Assembly (NCBI RefSeq): GCF_002097535.1
Contig: NZ_CP020772.1
Span: 744,001 to 808,000, forward strand
Source of the DNA: Halobacillus mangrovi
GTDB lineage: Bacteria > Bacillota > Bacilli > Bacillales > Halobacillaceae
Length of the DNA: 64,000 nucleotides
Direction: 5' to 3'
Position numbers and translations under genes: made by a program. Position 1 is the stretch's first letter. The number at the start of each line of letters is the position of its first letter. The notes beneath the pieces are model-generated. The model did no database searches and was not told where the DNA came from. It saw nothing but the letters and a program-made list of their open reading frames with translations. Shown here piece by piece: positions 44,705 through 53,848 of this stretch.

Positions 44705-44999
44705 TATATGAAGAGTTTGTTAGTCGTTGAAAAAGTGATTCCGTTTATCCAAAATTGTTAAGGTGGCTGAGAAACGACGAGACTCCAGCGGGTAAACGGG
44801 GCAGGGGAGACCCCGGAAGGCGATATACCAGAGGAGGCTCCCCGTCTCGCACGCGGAAAGTGAGTTGTTTCTTGGACCACCTTATCCCAATTGATATAAG
44901 GAACCTTTCCAACAACTATGGGTTTTCATAGATGAAAGGAATTCTTTTTTAAATCAAACTATAATTCATATAAAAATCGTAAGAGAGGAGTGAGAGGTT
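44705..44999. other. Gene-free stretch containing repeat A6
   Basis: Apart from repeat A6 (44759-44884) only an AT-rich leader with GAGAGGAG for the next gene is seen. Confidence 0.6.
44759..44884 (+). repeat. Repeat family A, complete copy (A6)
   Basis: cgagactccagcgggtaaa, gggagaccccggaaggc, cagaggaggctccccg and cgcggaaagtgagttg in order. The termini taaggtgg...gaaac and gtttcttgg...ccacctta are inverted repeats. Confidence 0.82.
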
Positions 45000-45446
45000 T
45001 TGGATAAGAAAGTTATTGGAATAATAGCAGCCTATACACTTATTATGACTAGTTTATTAGTGGCCACCTTTGGGGCAGACTGGAATCCATCAGGGTATGA
45101 CTATTCAATCGATGGACAAACGTTGACGATTGAGGAAGGGCTCTTCTCCAAGGAAACGGAAACCGTCGATGTTTCAGATAAACAGATGGAAGCTGTGCTC
45201 TTTTATTTAGAGGTCTCAAAAGAACGTTCCCTATGGTATACGGACGTCACTGTCATAGGATTAATTCTTCCGTTTTTATTACTAGGATTCATTCCAGAGC
45301 GACGCCCTTTCCGAAAGTTTATCCCCAAGCAGTGGTATATCATCATTGTGGCAGCGATTGCTTTGCTTTATGGGGCGTATAGTGTGACTGGGCACCTGGA
45401 ACATCTAGTACAAATTGAAGAGTATGTAAGTCAACTCCTTGAATAA
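45000..45446 (+). CDS. Membrane protein of unknown function
   Basis: A 148-residue protein with three hydrophobic helices: one at the N terminus (about 5-24), and two close together after residue 80 (VTVIGLILPFLLLGFIP and IIIVAAIALLYGAY). Between the first and second lies a 55-residue acidic, beta-rich external-looking part. I do not recognise the family. TTG start behind GAGAGGAG. It stands alone, with the ywiB promoter immediately downstream. Confidence 0.7.
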   Translation: MDKKVIGIIAAYTLIMTSLLVATFGADWNPSGYDYSIDGQTLTIEEGLFSKETETVDVSDKQMEAVLFYLEVSKERSLWYTDVTVIGLILPFLLLGFIPERRPFRKFIPKQWYIIIVAAIALLYGAYSVTGHLEHLVQIEEYVSQLLE

Positions 45447-45463
45447 AGTACAATGCCAGGCAC

Positions 45464-45492
45464 TTGCGTTTTTCTTTATGAATTCTTATAAT
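45464..45492 (+). promoter_or_regulatory. Sigma-A promoter of ywiB-argS
   Basis: TTGCGT and TATAAT separated by 17 bases, about 52 bases upstream of the ywiB start. Confidence 0.65.
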
Positions 45493-45543
45493 ATACAAGT
45501 TATAGTGTACGAAATTCGGTTTGAAAAAGGGGCGGAATAAAAG

Positions 45544-45984
45544 ATGCCTAGTAACGCAAAAGATGTCCAGGTTCAGCTCATGACGGAAATCAGAGATGAG
45601 GACCGCAGAGAGACGATGGAAGTAAGTGAACCTGGCCAGTTCTTTACTCGCGGTGAAACCCAGGTGCTTACATTTACGGAACATCCCGATGAAGGGGAGC
45701 CGATTAAGACGATGATTACGGTCAAGCCGAATCATGTAAGCATTAAGCGGAGCGGTGGAGTAGAGATGCGCCAAGTGTTTCAAGAAGATGTGGAAACAGA
45801 GAATTTGTATCACCATACGTATGGTGATTTTCATATGAAAACTTATACAGATAAGCTGGAGTTTCGTTCGTTGGAAGAGGCTTCAGAGGGTCGGTTGTTT
45901 CTTAGCTATCAGATGACACTAAACCACGAAGTGACTCAAGCCCATCGCTTGACGCTGACGTTTGAGGAGGAGAGCGAATCATGA
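45544..45984 (+). CDS. ywiB: YwiB, DUF1934 family protein
   Basis: A 146-residue protein of the DUF1934/YwiB family, a calycin-like beta-barrel. [19 protein letters not shown] starts the domain; [19 protein letters not shown] and [13 protein letters not shown] follow. Function unknown. It overlaps argS by four bases (ATGA), as this family often sits just before argS in Bacillaceae, so coupling of translation is likely. Confidence 0.9.
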   Translation: MPSNAKDVQVQLMTEIRDEDRRETMEVSEPGQFFTRGETQVLTFTEHPDEGEPIKTMITVKPNHVSIKRSGGVEMRQVFQEDVETENLYHHTYGDFHMKTYTDKLEFRSLEEASEGRLFLSYQMTLNHEVTQAHRLTLTFEEESES

Positions 45985-47648
45985 ATATTGCAGAACAAAT
46001 GGAGCAGAAATTAAAAGATGAAATCGTTCGTGCCGTCCTTGCAGCTGAGCTTGCAAGCGAAGAAGAGATGCCAGAGGTTGTTTTGGAGCAGCCGAAGGAT
46101 AAAGCGCACGGAGATTACGCCACAAATATGGCTATGCAGCTTGCTCGTGTTGCAAAGAAAAATCCTCGAGCTATTGCGACAGACCTTGTGGAACAATTCG
46201 ATCGTTCCAAAGCCTCTATTGATAAAATAGAAATTGCTGGCCCTGGCTTCATCAATTTTTATATGAACAACCAGTACTTAACTGAACTTGTCCCGACAAT
46301 TCTTAAGGCTGGAGATGGTTACGGACGTACAGACAGCGGTCAAGGTCACAAAATCCAAGTCGAGTTCGTTTCAGCTAACCCGACAGGGACGCTTCACTTA
46401 GGTCATGCCCGGGGAGCGGCCGTTGGTGATTCGCTTTGCAACGTCCTAGATGCGGCGGGCTACGATGTTTCTCGTGAGTATTACATTAATGATGCAGGAA
46501 ACCAAATGGCTAACCTAGCACTTTCCGTTCAGGCTCGCTACATGCAAGCGTTAGGAAAAGAGTGGGACATGCCTGAAGATGGTTATCACGGCAAGGATAT
46601 TATTGAACTTGGCCAAAAGCTTGCTGAGGAAGACGGTGAGAAGTGGGTAGACGTTGAAGAAACAGAACGTCTGCAATTTTTCCGTGAGTATGGTCTCAAA
46701 TATGAATTGAATAAAATCCAGACAGATCTTGAGGAGTTCCGAGTTCCATTTGATGAGTGGTTTTCAGAAACATCTCTTTATCAAGGCGGAAAAATCGATA
46801 GTACTCTCAATGTTCTCAAAGATAAAGGGTTTGTCTATGAAAAAGATGATGCAACATGGTTTGAGACGACGAAATTCGGCGATGATAAGGACCGTGTTTT
46901 AATAAAGAACGACGGCACTTATACGTACTTGACACCAGATATCGCATATCACAAGAACAAGCTGGACCGCGGGTTTAATACGCTGATCAATATTTGGGGA
47001 GCAGACCACCATGGTTATATTCCTCGTATGAAAGCAGCAATTCAAGCTCTTGGATATGACGAAGATACCCTGGAAGTTGAAATCATTCAGATGGTTAATC
47101 TATTCCAGGACGGCGAAAAAGTGAAAATGAGTAAACGAACCGGAAAAGCAGTTACTCTAAGAGAGCTAATGGAGGAAGTCGGAATCGATGCCATGCGTTA
47201 CTTCTTCTCTATGCGTTCCAGTGATTCTCACTTGGATTTTGACATGGACTTAGCTCGTTCAGAATCGAACGAAAACCCTGTATATTATGTCCAATACGCT
47301 CACGCGCGTATTTGCACTATGCTGAAGCAGGCAGAGGAAAAAGGGCTGTCTTCGGATCAATTTGACGGCAGTCAACTGAGTTCTGAAAAGGAAGAGGACC
47401 TGTTGAAACGACTAGGTGAATTCCCACAAGTCGTGGCAGATGCAGCTGAGAAGCGTACGCCGCACCGCGTCACTCAATACGCATTCGACCTTGCTTCAAA
47501 CTTGCATAGCTTCTATAATGCCGAAAAAGTGCTGGACGAAGATCACAAAGAGCGTACTTCCGCACGTATTTCACTGATGAAAGCTGTGCGGACAACATTA
47601 AATAATGCTCTGCGACTGGTCGGCGTGTCTGCACCAGATCAAATGTAA
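45981..47648 (+). CDS. argS: Arginyl-tRNA synthetase
   Basis: A 555-residue class Ia synthetase that charges tRNA-Arg. The N-terminal additional domain (about 1-100) contacts the D-loop. The HIGH-like motif is in [19 protein letters not shown] (about 130), the KMSKS-equivalent in [14 protein letters not shown] (about 375), and the C-terminal anticodon domain ends [15 protein letters not shown], typical for the family. GAGGAG just before the overlapped start. No T-box leader is visible upstream of ywiB. Confidence 0.97.
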   Translation: MNIAEQMEQKLKDEIVRAVLAAELASEEEMPEVVLEQPKDKAHGDYATNMAMQLARVAKKNPRAIATDLVEQFDRSKASIDKIEIAGPGFINFYMNNQYLTELVPTILKAGDGYGRTDSGQGHKIQVEFVSANPTGTLHLGHARGAAVGDSLCNVLDAAGYDVSREYYINDAGNQMANLALSVQARYMQALGKEWDMPEDGYHGKDIIELGQKLAEEDGEKWVDVEETERLQFFREYGLKYELNKIQTDLEEFRVPFDEWFSETSLYQGGKIDSTLNVLKDKGFVYEKDDATWFETTKFGDDKDRVLIKNDGTYTYLTPDIAYHKNKLDRGFNTLINIWGADHHGYIPRMKAAIQALGYDEDTLEVEIIQMVNLFQDGEKVKMSKRTGKAVTLRELMEEVGIDAMRYFFSMRSSDSHLDFDMDLARSESNENPVYYVQYAHARICTMLKQAEEKGLSSDQFDGSQLSSEKEEDLLKRLGEFPQVVADAAEKRTPHRVTQYAFDLASNLHSFYNAEKVLDEDHKERTSARISLMKAVRTTLNNALRLVGVSAPDQM

Positions 47649-47821
47649 TTGCATAGATTATGAAAAGGGCGTCTTTGCTAACGGGGCAGGGGCGTTCTTT
47701 TTCTATGGAATGAGAAAAAAGATATGGATGACTTCTCTGAGAGGGTAGAGAATATAGTTAGATAGAACAGAATGAAGGGCGTCTTTCAACATATCATCCA
47801 GACAAAGGAGAATCGTTCGTT

Positions 47822-48001
47822 ATGAAGGAAGTTATACTAGCACTCTTAGCAGGATTGATTGTGGGAATCTTATTCGCTTCATTGAAATTACCGATTCCCG
47901 CCCCGCCAGCTCTTGCGGGCGTCGCAGGAATCGCAGGCATTTATTTAGGTTACAAAATCGTCGGGTGGGTCGGTCCGGTGATTTCTGACTTAATTAAATA
48001 A
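47822..48001 (+). CDS. XapX domain-containing small membrane protein
   Basis: A 59-residue two-helix membrane protein matching the XapX/DUF1427 pattern: VILALLAGLIVGILFASLK, then the conserved PIPAPPALAGVAGIAGIYLG. AAAGGAG lies before the ATG. Function unknown. It is convergent with the cardiolipin synthase gene, with only three bases between stop codons. Short genes like this are easily missed. Confidence 0.85.
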   Translation: MKEVILALLAGLIVGILFASLKLPIPAPPALAGVAGIAGIYLGYKIVGWVGPVISDLIK

Positions 48002-48004
48002 TAC

Positions 48005-49192
48005 TTACAGTAAAGGTCGCAGGAGTGCTGCGATCTTTTCATTTATCTTTGTACTTAAGGAACGATTTTTTAACCATGTTTCATCAAAAGGCATAGCGTC
48101 ACCGAAATCTTTTAGGTATGCGTGCCGCAGATCTTTTAGAAACTTTTCTTCGTACACAAAAGTATTCACTTCTTTATTTAGAAAAAAGCTTCGCCGGTCA
48201 AAGTTCGCTGTTCCGATATCCGCGAACTGTTCATCAATCATGAACAGCTTAGAGTGATAGAACCCTGCATCAAAAAAGCGAATGTCAGCTCCATGTTTAA
48301 AGAGTTCGTGAAGATAAGGGATAGCCGCTTCTTTAACAAAAGGATGATCAGCTTTCATCGGAACTAAAATCTTAAGAGTGACTTCTTTTTTCAATGCTCT
48401 ATCGAGTGAAGCCATTAATTTAGGGGTGGGAATGAAGTACGGAGTCCCGATTAATATTTCTTTTTGAGCAAACTGGATCATCTGGTCAAATTCTTTTTCT
48501 AATTCCACACCATCAGTTGCAACGATTTTCAGCTTCGATTGTCCTTCTTCATCGTTAACAAGGGCAGGGAACCGATTTCCTGTAGCCAGATACCAATCAT
48601 CCAGGAATATTTCGTGAAAGGCTTTGACCACAGGGCCAGTTAAGCGGAGGTGATAATCTCGCCAATTCCCGAATTTTGGTGTTTCACCGATGTAATTCTT
48701 CCCAATATTGAATCCACCAGCATACCCGATTTTTCCATCAATAATTGTGATTTTTCTATGGTTTCTGCAGTTCAATTTGTAGAAGAAATAAGGAAACTCA
48801 GGAACCTCTGAAAATTGGAATTCCACGCCAGCTGCTTGTAGTTCTTTTCTCATTCTTTTATTGACTCGATAGCCGCCGACCCGATCCAGAAGAAGCCTTA
48901 CAAGGAGGCCTTCACGTGCTTTCTCTTTTAAAATTTGCAGGAAGTTTTCACTTATATAATCGTTATCTACAATGTAAAAGCATATATCGACTTGTTTTTG
49001 AGCGTTAGAAATATCCTGGAACAGCCGCTCGTAAAAGGGAGGACCGTTTTGGAAGAGCTCATAATTTCCAGTGGTTTTTTTACTAGGGATAAGCCTTGGA
49101 TGTCTTTGATGGTTCATTCGTCCCATTTTAAAATCTAGCAGGAGCAGTAAAATAAAGACAATAAGTAAAATTATGACTACAGCAAACACCAT
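48005..49192 (-). CDS. Phospholipase D-type cardiolipin synthase (YwiE-like)
   Basis: A 395-residue membrane-bound enzyme of the PLD superfamily, with a single N-terminal transmembrane helix and two HKD motifs: RNHRKITIIDGKIGYAGGFN (about 145-164) and FYHSKLFMIDEQFADIGTAN (about 308-327). It should condense two phosphatidylglycerols to cardiolipin. Standard cardiolipin synthases have two leading helices; the single one and position between argS and fadF match B. subtilis ywiE. Regulation is not evident from the sequence. Confidence 0.9.
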   Translation of the reverse strand: MVFAVVIILLIVFILLLLLDFKMGRMNHQRHPRLIPSKKTTGNYELFQNGPPFYERLFQDISNAQKQVDICFYIVDNDYISENFLQILKEKAREGLLVRLLLDRVGGYRVNKRMRKELQAAGVEFQFSEVPEFPYFFYKLNCRNHRKITIIDGKIGYAGGFNIGKNYIGETPKFGNWRDYHLRLTGPVVKAFHEIFLDDWYLATGNRFPALVNDEEGQSKLKIVATDGVELEKEFDQMIQFAQKEILIGTPYFIPTPKLMASLDRALKKEVTLKILVPMKADHPFVKEAAIPYLHELFKHGADIRFFDAGFYHSKLFMIDEQFADIGTANFDRRSFFLNKEVNTFVYEEKFLKDLRHAYLKDFGDAMPFDETWLKNRSLSTKINEKIAALLRPLL

Positions 49193-49273
49193 TTCAGCTC
49201 ACCTCCATAGAATCTGTACACCATAGTTTTCCCGAATCCGCCAATTTACTACATGAAAAAAGATGAAAACATG

Positions 49274-49303
49274 TTGACTGAATGCTCATTCATAATTTAT
49301 AGT
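49274..49303 (+). promoter_or_regulatory. Sigma-A promoter of fadF
   Basis: TTGACT and TATAGT separated by 18 bases. The start point would be about 85 bases before the fadF ATG. The FadR-like operator covers the -35 and spacer. Confidence 0.65.
49275..49292 (+). promoter_or_regulatory. FadR-like operator
   Basis: tgactgaatgctcattca matches the B. subtilis FadR consensus TGAATGAMTANTCATTCA at 16 of 18 positions. In B. subtilis FadR represses fatty-acid degradation genes until long-chain acyl-CoA binds it. Confidence 0.65.
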
Positions 49304-49393
49304 AAAGCTATAAGATTCAGAAAATTTTAATGTTTCTGATCCGTAAAAAGGGAGAGTCGCTTACTGCGATGAAAATAAAGAGGGGGAGAACAA

Positions 49394-51526
49394 ATGAATC
49401 CGTTGTTACTGGCAAATTGGATATTGTTCCTTGGCGTAACGATTTACGGGCTTTACTTGTTTGTACGAGTCGTCCGTACACGTATCGCGTACATCAAAAT
49501 GGGTAAGAAATTTGAGTTTGACGGGGAAATCAAACGTCGTATGGAGAAGATCTGGATTTATGTTTTTGGTCAGAAAAAACTCCTGAAGGATAAAAAATCA
49601 GGCGCTATACACGTCATGATGTTTTATGGCTTTCTACTTGTTCAATTTGGGGCAATTGATTTCATTTGGAAAGGACTAGCTCCAGATTCTCATTTACCAC
49701 TGGGACCGCTTTATCCAGGGTTCACCTTTTTCCAAGAGCTCGTCACTTTAACCATTCTGGTTGCTGTGGTCTGGGCGTTTTATCGTCGTTATATTGAAAA
49801 ACTTGTTCGGTTGAAACGTGGTTTTAAAGCAGGACTTGTTCTTTTATTTATTGGTGGATTAATGATTAGTGTATTAGTCGGAAACGGTATGGGCTTAATT
49901 TGGCACGGACATGAAGGCGCGTGGACAGAACCTATTGCGACCTTAATTGCAAGCGCTTTCTCATGGCTTCCTCCAGCAGCTGCTGCTACCGTATTTTTCA
50001 TCATGTGGTGGATTCACTTGCTGATTCTTTTGACGTTCCTCGTATATGTGCCGCAATCCAAACACGCTCACTTAATTGCAGCACCCGTTAACGTTTTTCT
50101 TAGCCGTGAAGAGCCTCCTGGGAAACTTAAGCCAATCGATTTTGAAATCGATGAAGAGGCGGATGAGGAAGATGTATCCTTTGGAGTTGGAAAGATCGAG
50201 GATTTCAACCAGCTGCAGATGATCGACTTTTATGCCTGTGTAGAATGCGGACGATGTACCAATGTTTGTCCAGCTTCTGGTTCAGGAAAAATGCTCTCGC
50301 CAATGGATTTGATCATTAAGCTTCGTGATCATTTGACTGAGAAAGGAGCAGCCGTTACAGGCCAATCTCCGTGGGTTCCACAATATGCTTTCTCTGGTAC
50401 AGAAGGGAATACGCTGGCTCAAATGGCTCGTTCCCAAGGCTCAGATGAAGCAGCTGCCACTTTAGATGCTGTTCAGAACAAGAGTCTAATTGGTGATGTT
50501 ATAACAGAAGAAGAGTTGTGGGCTTGTACCACATGTCGTAACTGTGAAGATGCCTGCCCGGTTATGAATGAACACGTTGATAAAATCATCGACCTGCGTC
50601 GTTATCTTGTCCTTACAGAAGGAAAAATGGATGCAGATGGTCAACGTGCCATGATGAATATCGAACGCCAAGGGAATCCTTGGGGACTTTCGAAGAAAGA
50701 ACGTGAAGATTGGCGTAATCTTGATGAAGAGGTGCACATCCCGACTGTAAAAGAGTTGAAAAAATCCGGAGAAGACTTCGAATACTTATTCTGGGTGAGC
50801 TCAATGGGCTCCTACGATAACCGCAGTCAGAAAATCGCTATGGCTTTTGCGAAGCTTATGAACAAAGCAGGTATCAAGTTTGCCATCCTCGGAAATAAAG
50901 AGCAGAACTCAGGCGACACTGCACGTCGAATGGGAAATGAATTCTTGTTCCAGGAGCTTGCTGAGAAAAACATGAAAGAGTTTAACAAGCATGACGTCAA
51001 GAAGATCATTACGATCGACCCGCACGCCTACAACATTTTCAAAAATGAATATCCGGATTTCGGATTAGAAGCTGAGGTCTATCACCATACGGAAATGTTA
51101 TCCAAGTGGTTAAAAGAAGGGTTGCTTAAACCAGAAGGTGTCGTTAAAGAAAAAATTACGTACCACGACAGCTGCTATTTAGGACGCTATAACGAAGTTT
51201 ATCAACCACCTCGTGAAGTGCTGGAGATGATTCCTGGGGTGGAAGTCGTTGAAATGAAACGTAATCGTTCGAACGGCATGTGCTGTGGGGCAGGCGGCGG
51301 AATGATGTGGATGGAAGAAAAATCCGGAAACCGCGTCAACGTTGCAAGAACTGAGCAAGCACTTGAAGTCGAACCGACGATGATCTCAAGCGGATGCCCG
51401 TTCTGTCTAACCATGCTGTCTGACGGTACAAAGGCAAAAGAAGTAGAAGAAGAGGTAAGCACAATGGATATCGCGGAGATCTTAGCTAAATCCATTTTTG
51501 AAAAAACGGAAGAAAAGACAGCTTAA
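49394..51526 (+). CDS. fadF: Membrane iron-sulfur oxidoreductase FadF
   Basis: A 710-residue protein with five or six N-terminal helices (about 1-235, NarI/HdrE-like) fused to an HdrD-like soluble part. Two 4Fe-4S motifs, CVECGRCTNVCP (about 280) and CTTCRNCEDACP (about 378), are followed by two CCG domains with DSCYLGRYNEVY and GMCCGAGGGMMW and a late SSGCPFC. It corresponds to B. subtilis FadF (YwjF) and resembles ETF:menaquinone oxidoreductases, so it likely passes electrons from acyl-CoA dehydrogenases through ETF to menaquinone. Start ATG behind GAGGGGGAG. First gene of the catabolic block. Confidence 0.92.
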   Translation: MNPLLLANWILFLGVTIYGLYLFVRVVRTRIAYIKMGKKFEFDGEIKRRMEKIWIYVFGQKKLLKDKKSGAIHVMMFYGFLLVQFGAIDFIWKGLAPDSHLPLGPLYPGFTFFQELVTLTILVAVVWAFYRRYIEKLVRLKRGFKAGLVLLFIGGLMISVLVGNGMGLIWHGHEGAWTEPIATLIASAFSWLPPAAAATVFFIMWWIHLLILLTFLVYVPQSKHAHLIAAPVNVFLSREEPPGKLKPIDFEIDEEADEEDVSFGVGKIEDFNQLQMIDFYACVECGRCTNVCPASGSGKMLSPMDLIIKLRDHLTEKGAAVTGQSPWVPQYAFSGTEGNTLAQMARSQGSDEAAATLDAVQNKSLIGDVITEEELWACTTCRNCEDACPVMNEHVDKIIDLRRYLVLTEGKMDADGQRAMMNIERQGNPWGLSKKEREDWRNLDEEVHIPTVKELKKSGEDFEYLFWVSSMGSYDNRSQKIAMAFAKLMNKAGIKFAILGNKEQNSGDTARRMGNEFLFQELAEKNMKEFNKHDVKKIITIDPHAYNIFKNEYPDFGLEAEVYHHTEMLSKWLKEGLLKPEGVVKEKITYHDSCYLGRYNEVYQPPREVLEMIPGVEVVEMKRNRSNGMCCGAGGGMMWMEEKSGNRVNVARTEQALEVEPTMISSGCPFCLTMLSDGTKAKEVEEEVSTMDIAEILAKSIFEKTEEKTA

Positions 51527-51533
51527 GTCTAAT

Positions 51534-51561
51534 TTGACAATAGCTTTCGTCATTTGATAAT
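51534..51561 (+). promoter_or_regulatory. Candidate sigma-A promoter for the thiolase operon
   Basis: TTGACA and GATAAT with 16 bases between, shortly after the fadF stop. It would give a leader of about 205 bases. Confidence 0.45.
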
Positions 51562-51668
51562 AAAAAATGATTTTTGCTGAAATATAACATGATTTGCCAA
51601 CAAATCACCGTTTTTGCTGTTTTTCGAAATCATGAAGTAAAAATTAGGTGAAACATTATGAATTTTGT

Positions 51669-51700
51669 GGAAAGTGTACACTATTTTAGGTACACTTTCC
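51669..51700 (+). other. Hairpin in the thiolase leader
   Basis: ggaaagtgtac / gtacactttcc is an 11-bp perfect stem with no T tract. It may be a weak fadF terminator, an mRNA stabiliser, or an operator. Confidence 0.5.
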
Positions 51701-51738
51701 TTATGGGGCGAAATTGAGCGAGCGTTCAATCGTCAATT

Positions 51739-51753
51739 TTGAAAGCGTTATCA
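51739..51753 (+). promoter_or_regulatory. Catabolite-responsive element (cre) before the thiolase gene
   Basis: ttgaaagcgttatca fits both WTGNAANCGNWNNCW and the stricter TGWAARCGYTWNCW without mismatch. It lies 21 bases upstream of the thiolase ATG and inside the presumed leader, where bound CcpA would block elongation. Confidence 0.7.
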
Positions 51754-51773
51754 ATAAAGGGAGGAAATCAAAC

Positions 51774-52961
51774 ATGCGTAAAACAGTAATCGTTTCAGGA
51801 GCACGTACACCTTTTGGAAAATTCGGAGGAGCTTTGGCACCACTGACTGCCGCTCAGCTTGGGGGGATTGTGATTAAAGAAGCGTTGAAGCGTGCAAATT
51901 TCAATGCTGAAGATGTAAATGAAGTCATCATGGGCACAGTTTTGCAAGGTGGTCAAGGCCAGCTTCCGTCTCGCCAGGCCTCTCGTGAAGCAGGTATCCC
52001 GTGGGATGTAAAGACAGAAACGGTCAACAAAGTGTGTGCGTCTGGAATGAGAAGTGTGACAATGGCGGATCAGTTTATTCGACTAGGGGACGAAGAAGTC
52101 ATTGTGGCCGGAGGAATGGAAAGTATGAGCAATGCGCCTTACTTTATGCCAAAAGCACGCTGGGGTTTACGCATGGGAGATTCTCCTGTGAAAGATATGA
52201 TGGTTCACGATGGACTTACGTGTTCCTTTGAAAATGTACACATGGGGAATTACGGCAACCGCACGGCAGAAGAATTCGAGCTGACAAGAGAAGCACAGGA
52301 TGAATGGTCCTACCGCAGTCATCAGCGCGCCGTTAAAGCAATTGAAGAAGGAACAATGGCTGAAGAAATCGTGTCTGTAGAAGTACCTCAGCGAAAAGGA
52401 GATCCGATTTCTGTAGAGCGTGACGAAGCTCCAAGAAAAAATACCACAGTCGAAGCATTATCCAAATTACGTCCGGTTTTTGACAAGAATGGAACGATTA
52501 CAGCAGGTAACGCACCAGGAGTCAATGATGGTGCTTGTGCAATGCTTCTGATGTCAGATGAGAAAGCGAAAGAGCTGGGAGCAGATACACTGGCTACGAT
52601 TCTGGCACACGATGAAGTAGCTGTTGAAGCACAAGACTTTCCTCAGACACCGGGACTTGTGATCAATAAACTTTTAGAAAAAGCAGGGAAATCCATAGAC
52701 GAAATCGATTTGTTTGAAGTAAACGAAGCATTCGCAGCCGTCTCGCTGGCAAGCGGTAAAATTGCTGGTCTTGATCCTGAAAAAGTAAACGTCAATGGTG
52801 GAGCTGTTGCGCTTGGTCACCCAATTGGAGCAAGCGGTGCAAGAATTTTACTTACACTGGCTTATGAATTAAAACGCCGTGGCGGTGGTCTTGGAATAGC
52901 TGCGATCTGTTCAGGCGGCGGTCAAGGCGATGCTGTTCTAATCGAAGTACCGAAACAATAG
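51774..52961 (+). CDS. Acetyl-CoA C-acyltransferase (thiolase)
   Basis: A 395-residue thiolase that cleaves 3-ketoacyl-CoA in beta-oxidation or condenses acetyl-CoA. Catalytic residues: Cys 88 in [10 protein letters not shown], His in [16 protein letters not shown] and the second Cys in [10 protein letters not shown]. It is similar in layout to B. subtilis MmgA and FadA. GGGAGG precedes the ATG at 51774; the 20 upstream in-frame codons run through the cre and are excluded. First of four tightly packed beta-oxidation genes. Confidence 0.94.
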   Translation: MRKTVIVSGARTPFGKFGGALAPLTAAQLGGIVIKEALKRANFNAEDVNEVIMGTVLQGGQGQLPSRQASREAGIPWDVKTETVNKVCASGMRSVTMADQFIRLGDEEVIVAGGMESMSNAPYFMPKARWGLRMGDSPVKDMMVHDGLTCSFENVHMGNYGNRTAEEFELTREAQDEWSYRSHQRAVKAIEEGTMAEEIVSVEVPQRKGDPISVERDEAPRKNTTVEALSKLRPVFDKNGTITAGNAPGVNDGACAMLLMSDEKAKELGADTLATILAHDEVAVEAQDFPQTPGLVINKLLEKAGKSIDEIDLFEVNEAFAAVSLASGKIAGLDPEKVNVNGGAVALGHPIGASGARILLTLAYELKRRGGGLGIAAICSGGGQGDAVLIEVPKQ

Positions 52962-52975
52962 GGGAGGAACGACAC

Positions 52976-53827
52976 ATGACAATCAACCAAGTGATGGTTA
53001 TTGGAGCAGGACAAATGGGAGCTGGAATAGCTCAGGTCTTTGCTCAATCTGGCCTTAATGTAAAATTGAACGATCTACAACAGGAAGCACTGGATAAAGG
53101 ATTGAACGGAATCGAAAAACGATTCAATCGTGCGGTTGAAAAAGGAAAAATGTCCGAGGAAGAAAAACAGACGGCGCTTGGACATTTATCTGGAACAACG
53201 AATCTTAAAGATGCGTCTGACTGTGACCTTGTTATTGAAGCTGTCGTTGAAAATATGGACATTAAAACAAAAGTGTTTAAAAGCCTGGATGAAATTACAC
53301 CTGGCCATGCCATTCTTGCGACAAACACATCGTCCCTTCCAATTACTGAGATTGCGGCTGCAACAGAACGGCCTTCACAAGTGATCGGCATGCATTTTAT
53401 GAACCCTGTGCCTGTCATGAAGCTAGTTGAAATCATCCGTGCAATCCAGACAAGTGATGAGACCTTCCAGGCGATTGAAGATATGGCGAAAAAGTTGAAT
53501 AAGTCACCGGTAGAAGTTGAAGATTTCCCAGGGTTTGTTTCTAATAGAATACTGATGCCGATGATTAATGAAGCGATCTACACCGTTCATGAAGGGGTTG
53601 CTTCTCCAGAGGACGTTGATACGGTTATGAAGCTCGGGATGAATCATCCAATGGGGCCGCTCACTTTAGCTGATTTCATTGGACTTGATACATGCTTATA
53701 TATCATGGAAGTTCTTTATGAAGGTTTCGGAGACAGCAAATACCGCCCTTGTCCGCTGCTGCGTAAATACGTTAAAGCCGGCTGGCTCGGTAAGAAGTCA
53801 GGGCGAGGATTCTACAGCTACGAATAA
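52976..53827 (+). CDS. 3-hydroxybutyryl-CoA dehydrogenase
   Basis: A 283-residue NAD-dependent dehydrogenase (Hbd/MmgB type). The Rossmann loop VIGAGQMGAGIAQVFA is at the start, then ATNTSSLPITEIA, HFMNPVPVMKLVEI with the catalytic His-Glu pair, and PGFVSNRILMPMINEAI. It oxidises 3-hydroxyacyl-CoA to 3-ketoacyl-CoA for the thiolase, whose gene ends 14 bases upstream. GGGGAGG precedes the ATG. Confidence 0.95.
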   Translation: MTINQVMVIGAGQMGAGIAQVFAQSGLNVKLNDLQQEALDKGLNGIEKRFNRAVEKGKMSEEEKQTALGHLSGTTNLKDASDCDLVIEAVVENMDIKTKVFKSLDEITPGHAILATNTSSLPITEIAAATERPSQVIGMHFMNPVPVMKLVEIIRAIQTSDETFQAIEDMAKKLNKSPVEVEDFPGFVSNRILMPMINEAIYTVHEGVASPEDVDTVMKLGMNHPMGPLTLADFIGLDTCLYIMEVLYEGFGDSKYRPCPLLRKYVKAGWLGKKSGRGFYSYE

Positions 53828-53848
53828 CATGCGAAGGGGAGAATGACG

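Noticed and set aside
45000..45543. T-box leader for argS
   Set aside because: No specifier stem or T-box sequence is seen; a plain promoter lies directly before ywiB.
47650..47700. Possible argS terminator
   Set aside because: GC-rich stretch and T run are present, but the arms do not pair convincingly.
47665..47786. Direct repeat aagggcgtcttt at 47665 and 47775
   Set aside because: Twelve bases, two copies, no structure around them; may be chance or remnants of a terminator.
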